NCBI GenBank assembly: GCA_022821065.1
Contig: JAJEEK010000090.1
Span: forward strand, 83,704-147,703
Source of the DNA: Candidatus Poribacteria bacterium
GTDB taxonomy: Bacteria > Poribacteria > WGA-4E > WGA-3G
DNA: 64,000 nucleotides
Direction of reading: 5' to 3'
Within the stretch, counting starts at the first letter, position 1; the number at the start of each line of letters is the position of its first letter. The notes under the pieces are model-generated. The model made no database searches and was not told where the DNA came from. It saw only the letters and a list, made by a program, of their open reading frames with translations. The translations under genes were made by a program, and so were the position numbers. Of the stretch, positions 1 to 9,134 are shown in pieces.

Positions 1-742
1 CGAGTACGCTGCCCATTCTTCCGTTGCCCCAACTTTCGTGCCAGATACCTGCGATACCGGGTCCGAGGTCATCTGCGCCGTCGTACTCTGCGACCGGATC
101 ACCGAATTCTGAGGAGTCAGCGAAGAGGTCTGGCGCATCGGCGAGGGGCACATACCAGACTTGGATGAGGGTGCCTGTGACCTCAACACGTGCGAGATAG
201 GCGACGGAGTTGTCTTGTGTAAGACCTTCGCCTAAACCGTGATCGACACCGAGGAGTTCATTACCGCCGTTTTCGCATGTACATTGGTCGAGACATTGAC
301 CTGAGGGGCAGCATCCGTCTGCGAGGCTTCCGATGATGATTTGGGGTGTTTCGTTATAGCCGAATGCGACGAGGTATCCTCTATCGTCGCCGACACGACG
401 GAACTGGAAGCCGACACCGTCATCGTCTTGCCACGAGAAGACGGCTTGGATGATGCCGTCGGAGAAATCGTCAATACCGGGTATTGGCGTGTTGCCGGAG
501 ATCCCGCATCCCTCTTGGGTTTGATGCAACGCGCCTTCGCCGCCGGGAAATTCCGTCGCTTCTGCCCAAACGGTGCCTTCATTTTCCGACACCCAATTTG
601 CTGGGTCGTTGACACTGGCATCTGGGACTGCGTCTTGGGAATTGGGTTCAAAATCGGCAAAGAAAATTATTTGTGCGCTCGCGTGGCTAATCAGCATGAC
701 TGAAAACAATGCGATGAGCATCATAAGGTGGGTTCGTTTCAT
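1..742 (-). CDS. Secreted protein with LamG/DUF1080-like domain; C-terminus runs off the window edge
   Basis: Hand translation of the minus strand from CAT at 740-742: MKRTHLMMLIALFSVMLISHASAQIIFFADFEPNSQDAVPDASVNDPANWVSENEGTVWAEATEFPGGEGALHQ...GNGRMGSVL, open to base 1; signal peptide present. Missing from the ORF track because it is truncated. Confidence 0.85.
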   Translation of the reverse strand, partial: MKRTHLMMLIALFSVMLISHASAQIIFFADFEPNSQDAVPDASVNDPANWVSENEGTVWAEATEFPGGEGALHQTQEGCGISGNTPIPGIDDFSDGIIQAVFSWQDDDGVGFQFRRVGDDRGYLVAFGYNETPQIIIGSLADGCCPSGQCLDQCTCENGGNELLGVDHGLGEGLTQDNSVAYLARVEVTGTLIQVWYVPLADAPDLFADSSEFGDPVAEYDGADDLGPGIAGIWHESWGNGRMGSVL

Positions 743-1053
743 AATGTCGCTCCTTGTATTGATTGATTTTGTGCAAGCGGCGTGAAGATTTTTAGGACGC
801 GCCTGCGAGTCCGTGCGAAACTACTTCATAACAAGAATTTGGGTGATTTGTAAAAAGCGGTTTTCGTCGCGAAAGACGGACTTTTATGGATGTGTAGGTC
901 CTTAACGAACCGTTGTTAAAAAATATAACAAAATTGCAAATTTTTGTCAAGAAATTAATAGTTATCGGTTTTCGGTTTCCAGTACTCAGTAAAGTGCCCA
1001 CATATTTTCGGATTCTACTATAACAGACAGTTCTGATTGCTGTTTGCTGTTCG

Positions 1054-1239
1054 CTATTTCGCTGCGAGGCTTGCCCAGTGCCATAGGAGGATCGTACCGT
1101 CCGCACTTCCGGTGGCGAGAGTTCTATCGTCTGGTGAGAATTTCAGTGCCTCAATCCGCTTCGTATGGGGTTTGATGGTAGATGTGAGGGTGTAGGTATC
1201 CGCTTGTCCTGAACCTTCTTGATTTATGAGGGTTGTGAA
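1054..1239 (-). pseudogene. C-terminal WD40-repeat remnant
   Basis: Minus-strand translation FTTLINQEGSGQADTYTLTSTIKPHTKRIEALKFSPDDRTLATGSADGTILLWHWASLAAK*, a WD40 signature with no start codon; lies directly after and in frame with the stop of the 1240..1635 gene. Confidence 0.7.
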
Positions 1240-1635
1240 TCAAAGCGGTTTTCCGAAACATAGCACGTAACCGTCGTGGTCTTTGAGTTCAAAGGCGCGG
1301 AGACCGTCGCTGGTGTTTGCGAGGGGTTCGTGGAACGCCACGCCACGGGATTGATACTCAGCAAATAGTGCGTCGGGATCGGAAACGAGAATGAAAGCGT
1401 CCCATTTTGCCCACTCGTGCCGTGTGTGATTGGGTACGGGATGGATAGATTCGGTAATGTGTTTCAGAAGTATCCGGACGTTATCGCGAGATACGATCCC
1501 GAAAAACGGGTCTTCTTCTGGCATAAGTATGTCCGTCTCGAAACCGAGTTTTTGGTTGTAGAAGTCGATGGATTCGGCAAGGTTTTTGACGATGAAGAAC
1601 GGATAAATCCGCTCAAGTGTTGTCTTCTCTGACAT
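1240..1635 (-). CDS. VOC family (glyoxalase/bleomycin resistance) protein
   Basis: 131 aa; IYPFFIVKNLAESIDFYNQKLGFETDI...HDGYVLCFGKPL typical of VOC fold. Confidence 0.85.
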   Translation of the reverse strand: MSEKTTLERIYPFFIVKNLAESIDFYNQKLGFETDILMPEEDPFFGIVSRDNVRILLKHITESIHPVPNHTRHEWAKWDAFILVSDPDALFAEYQSRGVAFHEPLANTSDGLRAFELKDHDGYVLCFGKPL

Positions 1636-1829
1636 TGTTAATTCTCCTATCTTTTTTTTTCGATATCCTAACAGATTTTTGGCTGGTGTTCAATAGGAAA
1701 CCTGTCTTTTATTCCTGCAAATGCCCCTCGCGATTGCTCTTTTTTCTGAAAATTATATCCAAAAATCCGATGGCTTCTGTAGACCTCTTGCTCCGCTGGC
1801 GCAAAGCGGCTTGCCACTCGTTATGTTTT

Positions 1830-1858
1830 TTGACAACTTCTGCGGAATATGGTATGAT
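1830..1858 (+). promoter_or_regulatory. Sigma70-like promoter for the phytanoyl-CoA dioxygenase gene
   Basis: TTGACA (1830-1835), 17-bp spacer, TATGAT (1853-1858); ATG at 1930. Confidence 0.6.
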
Positions 1859-1929
1859 TTTAACCTAAGTTGCTATCTAAAACGTTCTGTATCTGCGAAT
1901 TGTGAGAATAGGGAGTTTTAATAGGAAAT

Positions 1930-2688
1930 ATGGTATCTCAACGAACAGGATTGACACCGGCACAAAAGCGGTTCTATGAGGAAAATGGGTATCTCGTCCT
2001 CGAAAGTGTCTTTGCGGCGGACGAGTGTGAACGTTTTGTGCAACATCTTGAAGACCTCCACGCCGGACGCAAGCAGCTCGACGGGTTCTTTCAGCAGAAT
2101 AAGTACGGATCCCGAACCTTTAATCAGCACCTTTACGATCCTTATGTGTTGGAACTGTTTATTGATCCGCGCTTACACAGACCGTTAGCGGAGTGTTTTG
2201 GAGATGAGCCGGAAGGGGTGCAAACGATGCACTTTTTTGAGGGGTCGGAGCATCCGTTTCACCAAGATCAATACTATTTGCCGGACTGTATGTCGGCGTG
2301 GATTGCGATGGTCAAGGTAGATGCGAATAACGGGCCTCTCGTGGTGCAACCGGGTTCGCATCGGAGACGGTTGATTACGCAAGACGATGTGCCTATGACG
2401 CTGCTACCCGGAGAGACGTACGAGCTGCAACAGCAGAATCGCTATTTTCCAGCCGTTAAACAACTCGTTCGCGACAACGGTGTGGATGCTGTTGAGGTGA
2501 TGGTGAACGCTGGGGATGTTATCTTGTTTGATGGGAAGTTGATTCACGGTGGTGCGAAAATTTTGAGACTGGGTACCCGTAGGCATGCGTTGGCGTGTCA
2601 TTATATTCCATATCATTCCGAGAACTGGGAACGTGATTGGCCTCGGATATCGTTTGATGGGAGTCGTCGGATTCATTATAATTGTTAG
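1930..2688 (+). CDS. Phytanoyl-CoA dioxygenase family protein
   Basis: 252 aa; FYEENGYLVLESVFAADECERF, HPFHQDQYYLPD (HxD), GDVILFDGKLIHGG. Confidence 0.9.
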   Translation: MVSQRTGLTPAQKRFYEENGYLVLESVFAADECERFVQHLEDLHAGRKQLDGFFQQNKYGSRTFNQHLYDPYVLELFIDPRLHRPLAECFGDEPEGVQTMHFFEGSEHPFHQDQYYLPDCMSAWIAMVKVDANNGPLVVQPGSHRRRLITQDDVPMTLLPGETYELQQQNRYFPAVKQLVRDNGVDAVEVMVNAGDVILFDGKLIHGGAKILRLGTRRHALACHYIPYHSENWERDWPRISFDGSRRIHYNC

Positions 2689-2737
2689 CTGCTGGAGCGA
2701 TTTTTGAAGGAAACCGAAAGGTTTCTTTGTAGGATCC

Positions 2738-2758
2738 GGTTCGGTTGCAAACCGAACC
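2738..2758. repeat. Perfect hairpin of the GGTT-N3-AACC family
   Basis: GGTTCGGTT-GCA-AACCGAACC between genes. Confidence 0.7.
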
Positions 2759-2908
2759 TACCGGGCCTGGGTGTCCAAAATTGGGGAAAAAACTGAGAAC
2801 TAAATCGGCCTGGCACCTCCGAAAACTTCTGTGGTAGAGAAAACGAAAAAATGATATAATAATTTAGGTTAGTTTGAACGGTTTAAAAAAAAATAAGGAG
2901 AAGAGATA

Positions 2909-5527
2909 ATGCGATACTTATTGATTTTTGGGGTCTGTTTAATCTTAATAAGTGGTTATTGCCTCTCAGTATCAGCACAGGAGGCGGCGCAACCCACGAA
3001 ACCTGAAGCACAAGCATCGGCAAAGAAAAAAGAGTTTGAAGATTTTTCAAAAGTAACCGAGGATAGTAAAAGTTATCAAGGTTTTTTTCGGCTTTACGAG
3101 AAGAAAGAGAACCTCTATTGTGAGATACAACCGTCCCAATTAGACAAACCTTTTCTCTGCATGATGAGCCTTTCACGGGGGTTGGGAAGAGGGTATCTTA
3201 TTTCTGGTATGACGCTGAATGAATGGCTGCTCGTCTGGAAGCGCGTTGGTGACCGTGTGCACCTCGTCCGAAAAAATGTGCGTTTCCGTGCTGATAAAGG
3301 GACACCGACCGGACAAGCGGTGGACTATAGTTACAGCGACTCAGTGTTATTTTCTCTTAAGATTGAAAGTATACATCCACAACGGCGGAGTTTATTGGTG
3401 AACGTTGCTCCGGTCTTTATGTCTGACTTGCCGCCTTTAGCGGGTAGTATCGGTGGTGGTGCTCGGTTCGACAAAACACGTAGCACTTGGGGAACAATCA
3501 AGGGTTTCCCGAAGAATGTTGAGTTGCGAGTTAAGGCGGTGTACGCCGCGAGCGGCTCTATGACGACTGTCCCGGACAGTCGCGGTATCCAATTGACACT
3601 GCACTACAGTCTTTCCGAGCTCCCATCGAACAACTATCAACCGCGACTCGCTGATGACCGGCTCGGACACTTCATGACCGTTGTCAAAGATTATTCGCTC
3701 CAAACGAGTGATGCGCCATACATCCGGTATGTCAACCGTTGGCATTTGGAGAAGGCGGATAAAAAGGCGGAGCTCTCGCCGCCGAAGGATCCGATTATCT
3801 TCTATATTGAGAAGACGGTGCCGCACCGTTTCCGTCCGTATATTCGTCAAGGGATCTTAGAGTGGAATAAGGCGTTTGAGAAGGCAGGTTTTGTCGATGC
3901 GATTGAGGCGCGGATTCAGCAAGATTATGAGGACTGGGACCCCGAAGATGCGCGGTATAACACGATCCGTTGGGTCGTTGACGCGGGCTTCGCGATTGGT
4001 CCGTCGCGTGTGAATCCGTTGACGGGTCAGATATTGGATGCGGATATTCTTATCAGTGACGGTTTCATTCGGTCGTGGCAGCGAGAGTACACGACCTATT
4101 TCGAGGAACTCGACCACGAACACGATCACCCGATAGATGATTCCTCACGGTTTCAGTGTCAGATGGCATCTGGATTGGCGCGTCAGATGGGATTCATGGC
4201 GAGCGTGCTGCAGGCGCGTGGGGTGGTCGGTGAAGACGGTGAGTTGCCGGAAGCGTTTATCGGTCAGGCACTGAAATCGCTGACGATGCACGAGGTCGGT
4301 CATACGTTGGGATTACGGCACAACTTTAAAGCGAGTACGATCCATTCGCTTGATGACTTGAACAAGAAAAGCGATGAGGCGCTGCTCGGATCCGTCATGG
4401 AATACGACGCTGTGAACATCGCACCTGAAGGCAAAAAGCAGGGTGACTATTATACAACGACGATTGGACCGTGGGATTATTGGGTGGTCGAATACGCTTA
4501 CAAGTCGATCGGTGGGAGCAGCCCTGAAGCGGAATTGCCGGAGTTACAGAAAATCGCTGCCCGCGTCGCAACGCCGGGATTGACGTACGGTACGGACGGT
4601 GATGCGTCGGCGTATCAGAGCAGGGATTTAGATCCGCTGGTCAATCGGTGGGATCTGGGTTCGGATCCGCTTGATTTTGCGAAACAGCGTCGCGAGATTG
4701 TCGTTGAGCTCTGGGATAAGATCGCTGACAAGGTGACGAAAGAGGGGATGGGGTATCAGCGTGTCAGGCGTGCCTTCGGCTCGCTGCTGGGTGAACACGG
4801 CTATTCGATGTACCTTGCAAGCCGTTATATCGGTGGACAGTACCACCACCGGGATCACCGTGGTGATGAGAATGGACGGCTGCCGTTTGTGCCTGTCCCG
4901 GCGGCGAAACAGCGTGAAGCGTTGGATTTTATCAAAGAGCACGCGCTCTCAGACAAAGTGTTCGATTTCCCGCCGGATCTGCTCAACAGTCTCGCGATTA
5001 CGCGTTGGAGCGACTGGGGATCAAGTAGCGGGAGTTCTACACGTCTCGATTACCCGGTGCATAATGTTATTCTGAGTAATCAGAACCGTATTTTGGGACG
5101 CTTGCTCCATCCGAACGTCCTCTCGCGTGTTCAGGATACAGAGTTGAAGTTTCCAGAAGGTGAGGATGCGTTCACACTGCCGGAACTTTTCTCAGGTATT
5201 ACGGATGCGGTTTGGACGGAACTGGATCGGAATGTCGGAGAGAAACAGTGGTCGAATACGGATGCGTTCATCTCCAGTTTCCGGCGTGCGTTGCAACGTG
5301 AGCACCTGAAGCGGCTCATTAAGTTGGTATTAGACGCGGATAGCGGAACACCTGAAGACGCGAGGTCGCTGGCACGCCACCATCTTGGACAGATCAACAG
5401 TGGGATACAGGGTGTGCTTCAGAATGCACAAGGTAGGCTTGATGATTACAGTTTGGCGCACCTTGAAGAGTCACAGGTCCGGGTTACGAAGGCGTTGGAT
5501 GCGAGTTTCCAAGTCCAGAAACGATGA
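2909..5527 (+). CDS. Secreted zinc-dependent metalloprotease (DUF5117/DUF5118-type)
   Basis: 872 aa; signal peptide; LTMHEVGHTLGLRHNFKAS (HEXXHxxGxxH), SVMEYD Met-turn. Confidence 0.9.
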   Translation: MRYLLIFGVCLILISGYCLSVSAQEAAQPTKPEAQASAKKKEFEDFSKVTEDSKSYQGFFRLYEKKENLYCEIQPSQLDKPFLCMMSLSRGLGRGYLISGMTLNEWLLVWKRVGDRVHLVRKNVRFRADKGTPTGQAVDYSYSDSVLFSLKIESIHPQRRSLLVNVAPVFMSDLPPLAGSIGGGARFDKTRSTWGTIKGFPKNVELRVKAVYAASGSMTTVPDSRGIQLTLHYSLSELPSNNYQPRLADDRLGHFMTVVKDYSLQTSDAPYIRYVNRWHLEKADKKAELSPPKDPIIFYIEKTVPHRFRPYIRQGILEWNKAFEKAGFVDAIEARIQQDYEDWDPEDARYNTIRWVVDAGFAIGPSRVNPLTGQILDADILISDGFIRSWQREYTTYFEELDHEHDHPIDDSSRFQCQMASGLARQMGFMASVLQARGVVGEDGELPEAFIGQALKSLTMHEVGHTLGLRHNFKASTIHSLDDLNKKSDEALLGSVMEYDAVNIAPEGKKQGDYYTTTIGPWDYWVVEYAYKSIGGSSPEAELPELQKIAARVATPGLTYGTDGDASAYQSRDLDPLVNRWDLGSDPLDFAKQRREIVVELWDKIADKVTKEGMGYQRVRRAFGSLLGEHGYSMYLASRYIGGQYHHRDHRGDENGRLPFVPVPAAKQREALDFIKEHALSDKVFDFPPDLLNSLAITRWSDWGSSSGSSTRLDYPVHNVILSNQNRILGRLLHPNVLSRVQDTELKFPEGEDAFTLPELFSGITDAVWTELDRNVGEKQWSNTDAFISSFRRALQREHLKRLIKLVLDADSGTPEDARSLARHHLGQINSGIQGVLQNAQGRLDDYSLAHLEESQVRVTKALDASFQVQKR

Positions 5528-5572
5528 AGGTTTGCTTTCGTTCAGAATTTACACAAAATGCCTATATTTGCT

Positions 5573-5593
5573 GGCGAGGTTTTTAACCTCGCC
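5573..5593. terminator. Hairpin 46 bp downstream of the metalloprotease stop; also GGTT-N3-AACC family
   Basis: GGCGAGGTT-TTT-AACCTCGCC perfect 9-bp stem. Confidence 0.55.
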
Positions 5594-5652
5594 AATTTTC
5601 TGTTGTCTGAAAATGAATTGCCCTACCACAAACGAAAGATTAGGAGAAATAG

Positions 5653-6579
5653 ATGGAGATCGTCCAATATACCGCTGATTTGCAAACGCCGGTGACGCAA
5701 TTTTACAATCGTGTGACCGCCAACGTTCCGTACTGCTACCCTGTAAAGGAAGAAGAATTTGCTGTCGCATTACGCGGGGTTACGACCGGTAAATCCGATA
5801 AAGATGCGGGTGGCATCGACGCTGAAGCCGCTTTTGCTGCAACGGTGAACGGTGCTGTGCAGGCGTTTATCCATGTCGGTATCGGTCAGACGGGCAAGAA
5901 TAGAGAAGAAGACGTAGGTGTGATTCGGTTTTTTGGGTATGAACGGGGTATGCGGCATGTCGGACAAGCCTTACTTGAAAAAGCGGAAGATTATCTGAAA
6001 ACTTATGACATTTTCCGAATCCTCGCCTTTTCACAGGACTACCGATACCGTTTCTATCATTTCGGGCATTCCTATCTGTCGGATGCGCTTGACCAAGTTC
6101 AGGCACTCCTCGGATTCAACGGATACCGTCGTTGCGCTGGTGAGGTTTTTTTGAATTGGGAAGACTATACTGTTACACCGATACCTGCAAGTCTGTCAGT
6201 GGAACTTTCTGTGGAGTGGGAGGATGGACGCGGGGAACGTCCGAATTGTACTGTGAGAGCCTATCAAGGCGACGAACAAGTTGGTATCTGTGAATCTGTG
6301 TGCGGTGGCGAGTTTTCAAGCCATCCAGATGCGCAAGACTGGCTACATACGGTTTGGCTCGGTATTGAAGATGATTTTCAGGGACAAGGCTTGGGACGCT
6401 ACCTACTCCAGTATGAGCTTCAAGAAATGAAAAAGATTGGATACCGACACGCGGCGATTAGTACGGCTTGGGATAACCATCGTGCGTTTCTATTTTACAG
6501 CAACTGCGGTTATCGGACGGTAGATTGGACTTATGGATTTGTCAAAGACCTCTCCGAAACACCGACACAGAAGTGGTAA
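5653..6579 (+). CDS. GNAT family N-acetyltransferase
   Basis: 308 aa; C-terminal WLGIEDDFQGQGLGRYLLQYELQEMKKIGYRHAAISTAWDNHRAFLFYSNCGYR. Confidence 0.85.
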   Translation: MEIVQYTADLQTPVTQFYNRVTANVPYCYPVKEEEFAVALRGVTTGKSDKDAGGIDAEAAFAATVNGAVQAFIHVGIGQTGKNREEDVGVIRFFGYERGMRHVGQALLEKAEDYLKTYDIFRILAFSQDYRYRFYHFGHSYLSDALDQVQALLGFNGYRRCAGEVFLNWEDYTVTPIPASLSVELSVEWEDGRGERPNCTVRAYQGDEQVGICESVCGGEFSSHPDAQDWLHTVWLGIEDDFQGQGLGRYLLQYELQEMKKIGYRHAAISTAWDNHRAFLFYSNCGYRTVDWTYGFVKDLSETPTQKW

Positions 6580-6582
6580 TTC

Positions 6583-6765
6583 TTGATTTGGATCAACCGA
6601 GACTATCGGTGTGGCGCGCTGATGCATCCCGGAATTGAACGCCGCGGGACCACCACCGACATCAACAATGTCCCGCGCCAAGTCGTCTTCGGAGAGGTTG
6701 AACATATCCAAGTATTCATCAAATGACCTACCCCACGGAACAATATCTTTGTAATGGAAATCCAT
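6583..6765 (-). pseudogene. N-terminal remnant of a class I SAM-dependent methyltransferase
   Basis: MDFHYKDIVPWGRSFDEYLDMFNLSEDDLARDIVDVGGGPAAFNSGMHQRATPIVSVDP then loss of similarity at the GNAT 3' end; only motif I region retained. Confidence 0.65.
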
Positions 6766-6786
6766 CAGATGTCCTTTTGGGATGCC

Positions 6787-7392
6787 TTATGCTTTTTGGT
6801 TAACCATGCTGGAGAGGATGCCGAGGATTTTGTCGCACCGCTCGATCGCGTACAGTGTCATATCAATATATAGTTTCTGCCCTTCTAATTTGAGGAAAAG
6901 CCACTCTGTACCGGTGGTGGTCGCCCCATAAATACAAGCGATATTATTGCCTTTTTGCTGATTAAAACACTGTGCCGCGAGCATTTCGGCGACACATTGC
7001 CCGATGCCAAGTGTTGGGTCCGCATTCTTCGCTTCAACAAGAATGATGACAGGTGCCTCTAAATAAAATTGTTCTGGCGACAGGCTTATCAAAAAATCGC
7101 ACGTTCCTGTTAATCCTTTTTCGGTATCAACGCTAAAGTCAATTCCCGAAAAAAGACTAATCCGTCGATCGAATTGCTCCCGGAGCTCAACGAGAACGTT
7201 GGTTACAATAAGTTCTGAGCGTGCCTTTTCTGTCCTTATAGCGATTGCTAACTGCACCTTTTTCGCCAATTCTGCAACGAGTGCTTCGCTCGGTGGTATA
7301 GGCTCTATATCAGAAAAGATATTTGGGGATTCAATCGTCTCTAACTGGAACTTTTCCTGCACTGTTTCTAAAGTAAAATCGCTATAAGACAT
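6787..7392 (-). CDS. Hypothetical protein with PD-(D/E)XK-nuclease-like motif
   Basis: 201 aa; GTCDFLIS...VIILVEAKN (D...ExK). Confidence 0.6.
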   Translation of the reverse strand: MSYSDFTLETVQEKFQLETIESPNIFSDIEPIPPSEALVAELAKKVQLAIAIRTEKARSELIVTNVLVELREQFDRRISLFSGIDFSVDTEKGLTGTCDFLISLSPEQFYLEAPVIILVEAKNADPTLGIGQCVAEMLAAQCFNQQKGNNIACIYGATTTGTEWLFLKLEGQKLYIDMTLYAIERCDKILGILSSMVNQKA

Positions 7393-7407
7393 GGAATAGA
7401 ATCCCTC

Positions 7408-8451
7408 TTAATCGGCAGCATCAACACCTACTTCCTGTAAAACCGCTGCGGCCCGCTGTGCCAACTCAGTTGTCGCATCACGCTTGATTGCCCTGTTTAA
7501 GTGTATGATGGCGCGTTCATCGCCGTCTTTCGCTAATTCTAACGCTTCCTCAAACCCTTTGTTCCCGTAACTGAAATCCCTTGGAATGACAGTAAGATCA
7601 CGGTCTTTCCAGTAATACTTCAATTCATCAGATTCCCAGTTGCGGTAGACATCTTCCCACTTGAGGGAGTTGAAGATATTCAGGTGGGGTTCGAGCATGT
7701 GCTCAGCGATCGGGGCATCGACAGCCTGATAGCGGTTGTCGAGCGATACGCGGAGCCTGTCTTCGGTCAAATTCGGTAGTGCTTTGTGGATTGTCAAAGC
7801 GGGGAATATGAGTGTATCGCCGACTTCGTAGTTTGTGGAGTGCCACTCACCGGACAACTCGTCCTCTCTGACGCAGAGGCTGCCGGCACCAAGTGAAAAG
7901 TGGTGCTCCATGACCTTATTGACTTTATGCGAGCCGGGGAGGACTGCTAAACCGCCTAACTCTATCGGGCAATCTCCGACCGGTGCCCAACAGGTATAGG
8001 TTTGGAAATTTCCTTGGAAGTGGACGAAGTCTTGATGTATCGGTGTTGTATGCGCTGTGTATTTCGGGAACCAGAGGCGTGTAATCTTCTGTGGGTGCGG
8101 GAGTACTTCTCTACCGATAATCTTCTCCACCATGTCAACGACTTCGTGCCAGTGTCCGGAACGGTGAAAGGCTTGTAATTTATAGACTTCGTGGTATACG
8201 TCCGTGTACTCGGAGTCGCCTTCGGTGCACTGGGCGGAAATATCGGCGATGCCGTCCATCGGGTCGGTCCCCGCGACGAGCCATCCGCCTTCTTGCATAG
8301 TGGTTAGCATCTCTCGCCGCAATTCCCAGAGTTTGTCGGGGTTTTGCAGCTTCTTGAAGAAGAGGTAGCCTTCTTCTGAGATTCGGTGTCGCAGTTCTTC
8401 TGGATCATGCATCGCGTCGTTGGATACGCGAAGTTCTTTTAACGTCTCCAT
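7408..8451 (-). CDS. Phytanoyl-CoA dioxygenase family protein
   Basis: 347 aa; TTPIHQDFVHFQGNFQTYTCWAPVGDCPIELGGLAVLPGSHKV...GDTLIFPALTIHKALPN. Confidence 0.9.
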   Translation of the reverse strand: METLKELRVSNDAMHDPEELRHRISEEGYLFFKKLQNPDKLWELRREMLTTMQEGGWLVAGTDPMDGIADISAQCTEGDSEYTDVYHEVYKLQAFHRSGHWHEVVDMVEKIIGREVLPHPQKITRLWFPKYTAHTTPIHQDFVHFQGNFQTYTCWAPVGDCPIELGGLAVLPGSHKVNKVMEHHFSLGAGSLCVREDELSGEWHSTNYEVGDTLIFPALTIHKALPNLTEDRLRVSLDNRYQAVDAPIAEHMLEPHLNIFNSLKWEDVYRNWESDELKYYWKDRDLTVIPRDFSYGNKGFEEALELAKDGDERAIIHLNRAIKRDATTELAQRAAAVLQEVGVDAAD

Positions 8452-8477
8452 CTGATTTCTCCTTGGGTCTATCGGTG

Positions 8478-8966
8478 TTAGTGCCCGTTCTGTGACGGGG
8501 GCGGTTCATTGAAAGGGATGCCTTTCGCCTCCGCTGCGAGTCGGCGTTTATTCCAATCGGCAATGGCTTGGTACGCTTCTGTACGTCCCTGCTCAATCCC
8601 TTGTTCAATTCCCTGTTCAATCCCTTGTTCAATCCCTTGTTCTTTGGCTTTTTCAAGGCTTTGTGCATGTTCAGCACGCCATTCGTTAAACCGTCTTAAC
8701 ATGATATCCGCTCCTTCTTTAAAGATAATAAACGCAATTGCGGTTCGATTAAACGCTGGAGACGTTACGTCTAATTTTCTTAACGTCTGCAAGATGCCGT
8801 TCCATCCTGTGATAAGTTCGTAGAGACATACGCCGATAATATAGAGAAGTCCTAACACCGTATAAGTGATGAATTTGTACTGCCATCGGAAATTAGGGGC
8901 ACTCTCTAAATCAAGATTGTGGTACAATAACAATCTGATTGAAAGGAGTCTCTGAAACGTCCGCAC
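8478..8966 (-). CDS. Hypothetical protein with hydrophobic segment and (EQGI)n coiled region
   Basis: 162 aa; KEQGIEQGIEQGIEQGIEQGRTEAY. Confidence 0.55.
   Translation of the reverse strand: MRTFQRLLSIRLLLYHNLDLESAPNFRWQYKFITYTVLGLLYIIGVCLYELITGWNGILQTLRKLDVTSPAFNRTAIAFIIFKEGADIMLRRFNEWRAEHAQSLEKAKEQGIEQGIEQGIEQGIEQGRTEAYQAIADWNKRRLAAEAKGIPFNEPPPSQNGH
8591..8642. repeat. 12-bp tandem repeat, about 4.3 units, inside the 8478..8966 CDS
   Basis: GCTCAATCCCTT GTTCAATTCCCT GTTCAATCCCTT GTTCAATCCCTT GTTC; encodes the EQGI repeat. Confidence 0.85.
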
Positions 8967-9036
8967 TCAGCGTTACGGTATTTGACCCTATGGAATTTGA
9001 CCGAAAAAACTTGTTTTAACTTTGCTGATTTTGTGG

Positions 9037-9056
9037 TCTGAATTACCGTTGGCACT
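9037..9056 (+). repeat. 20-bp direct repeat, left copy, flanking the MTase/FRG-TPR module
   Basis: TCTGAATTACCGTTGGCACT, identical to 12302..12321. Confidence 0.85.
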
Positions 9057-9134
9057 TCAGGATGTCAATCGGAGATTGATAAAAATAGCAGAATAGTGGA
9101 TTGACACAGAGTACGGGTAAAAGTGTTGTCAGAA

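Noticed and set aside
232-660. 142-aa minus-strand ORF and 120-aa plus-strand ORF 341..703
   Set aside because: Both overlap the true minus-strand CDS 1..742 in other frames; compositions are non-protein-like.
8591-8642. Possible CRISPR-like array
   Set aside because: 12-bp contiguous tandem repeat with no spacers, inside a coding frame.
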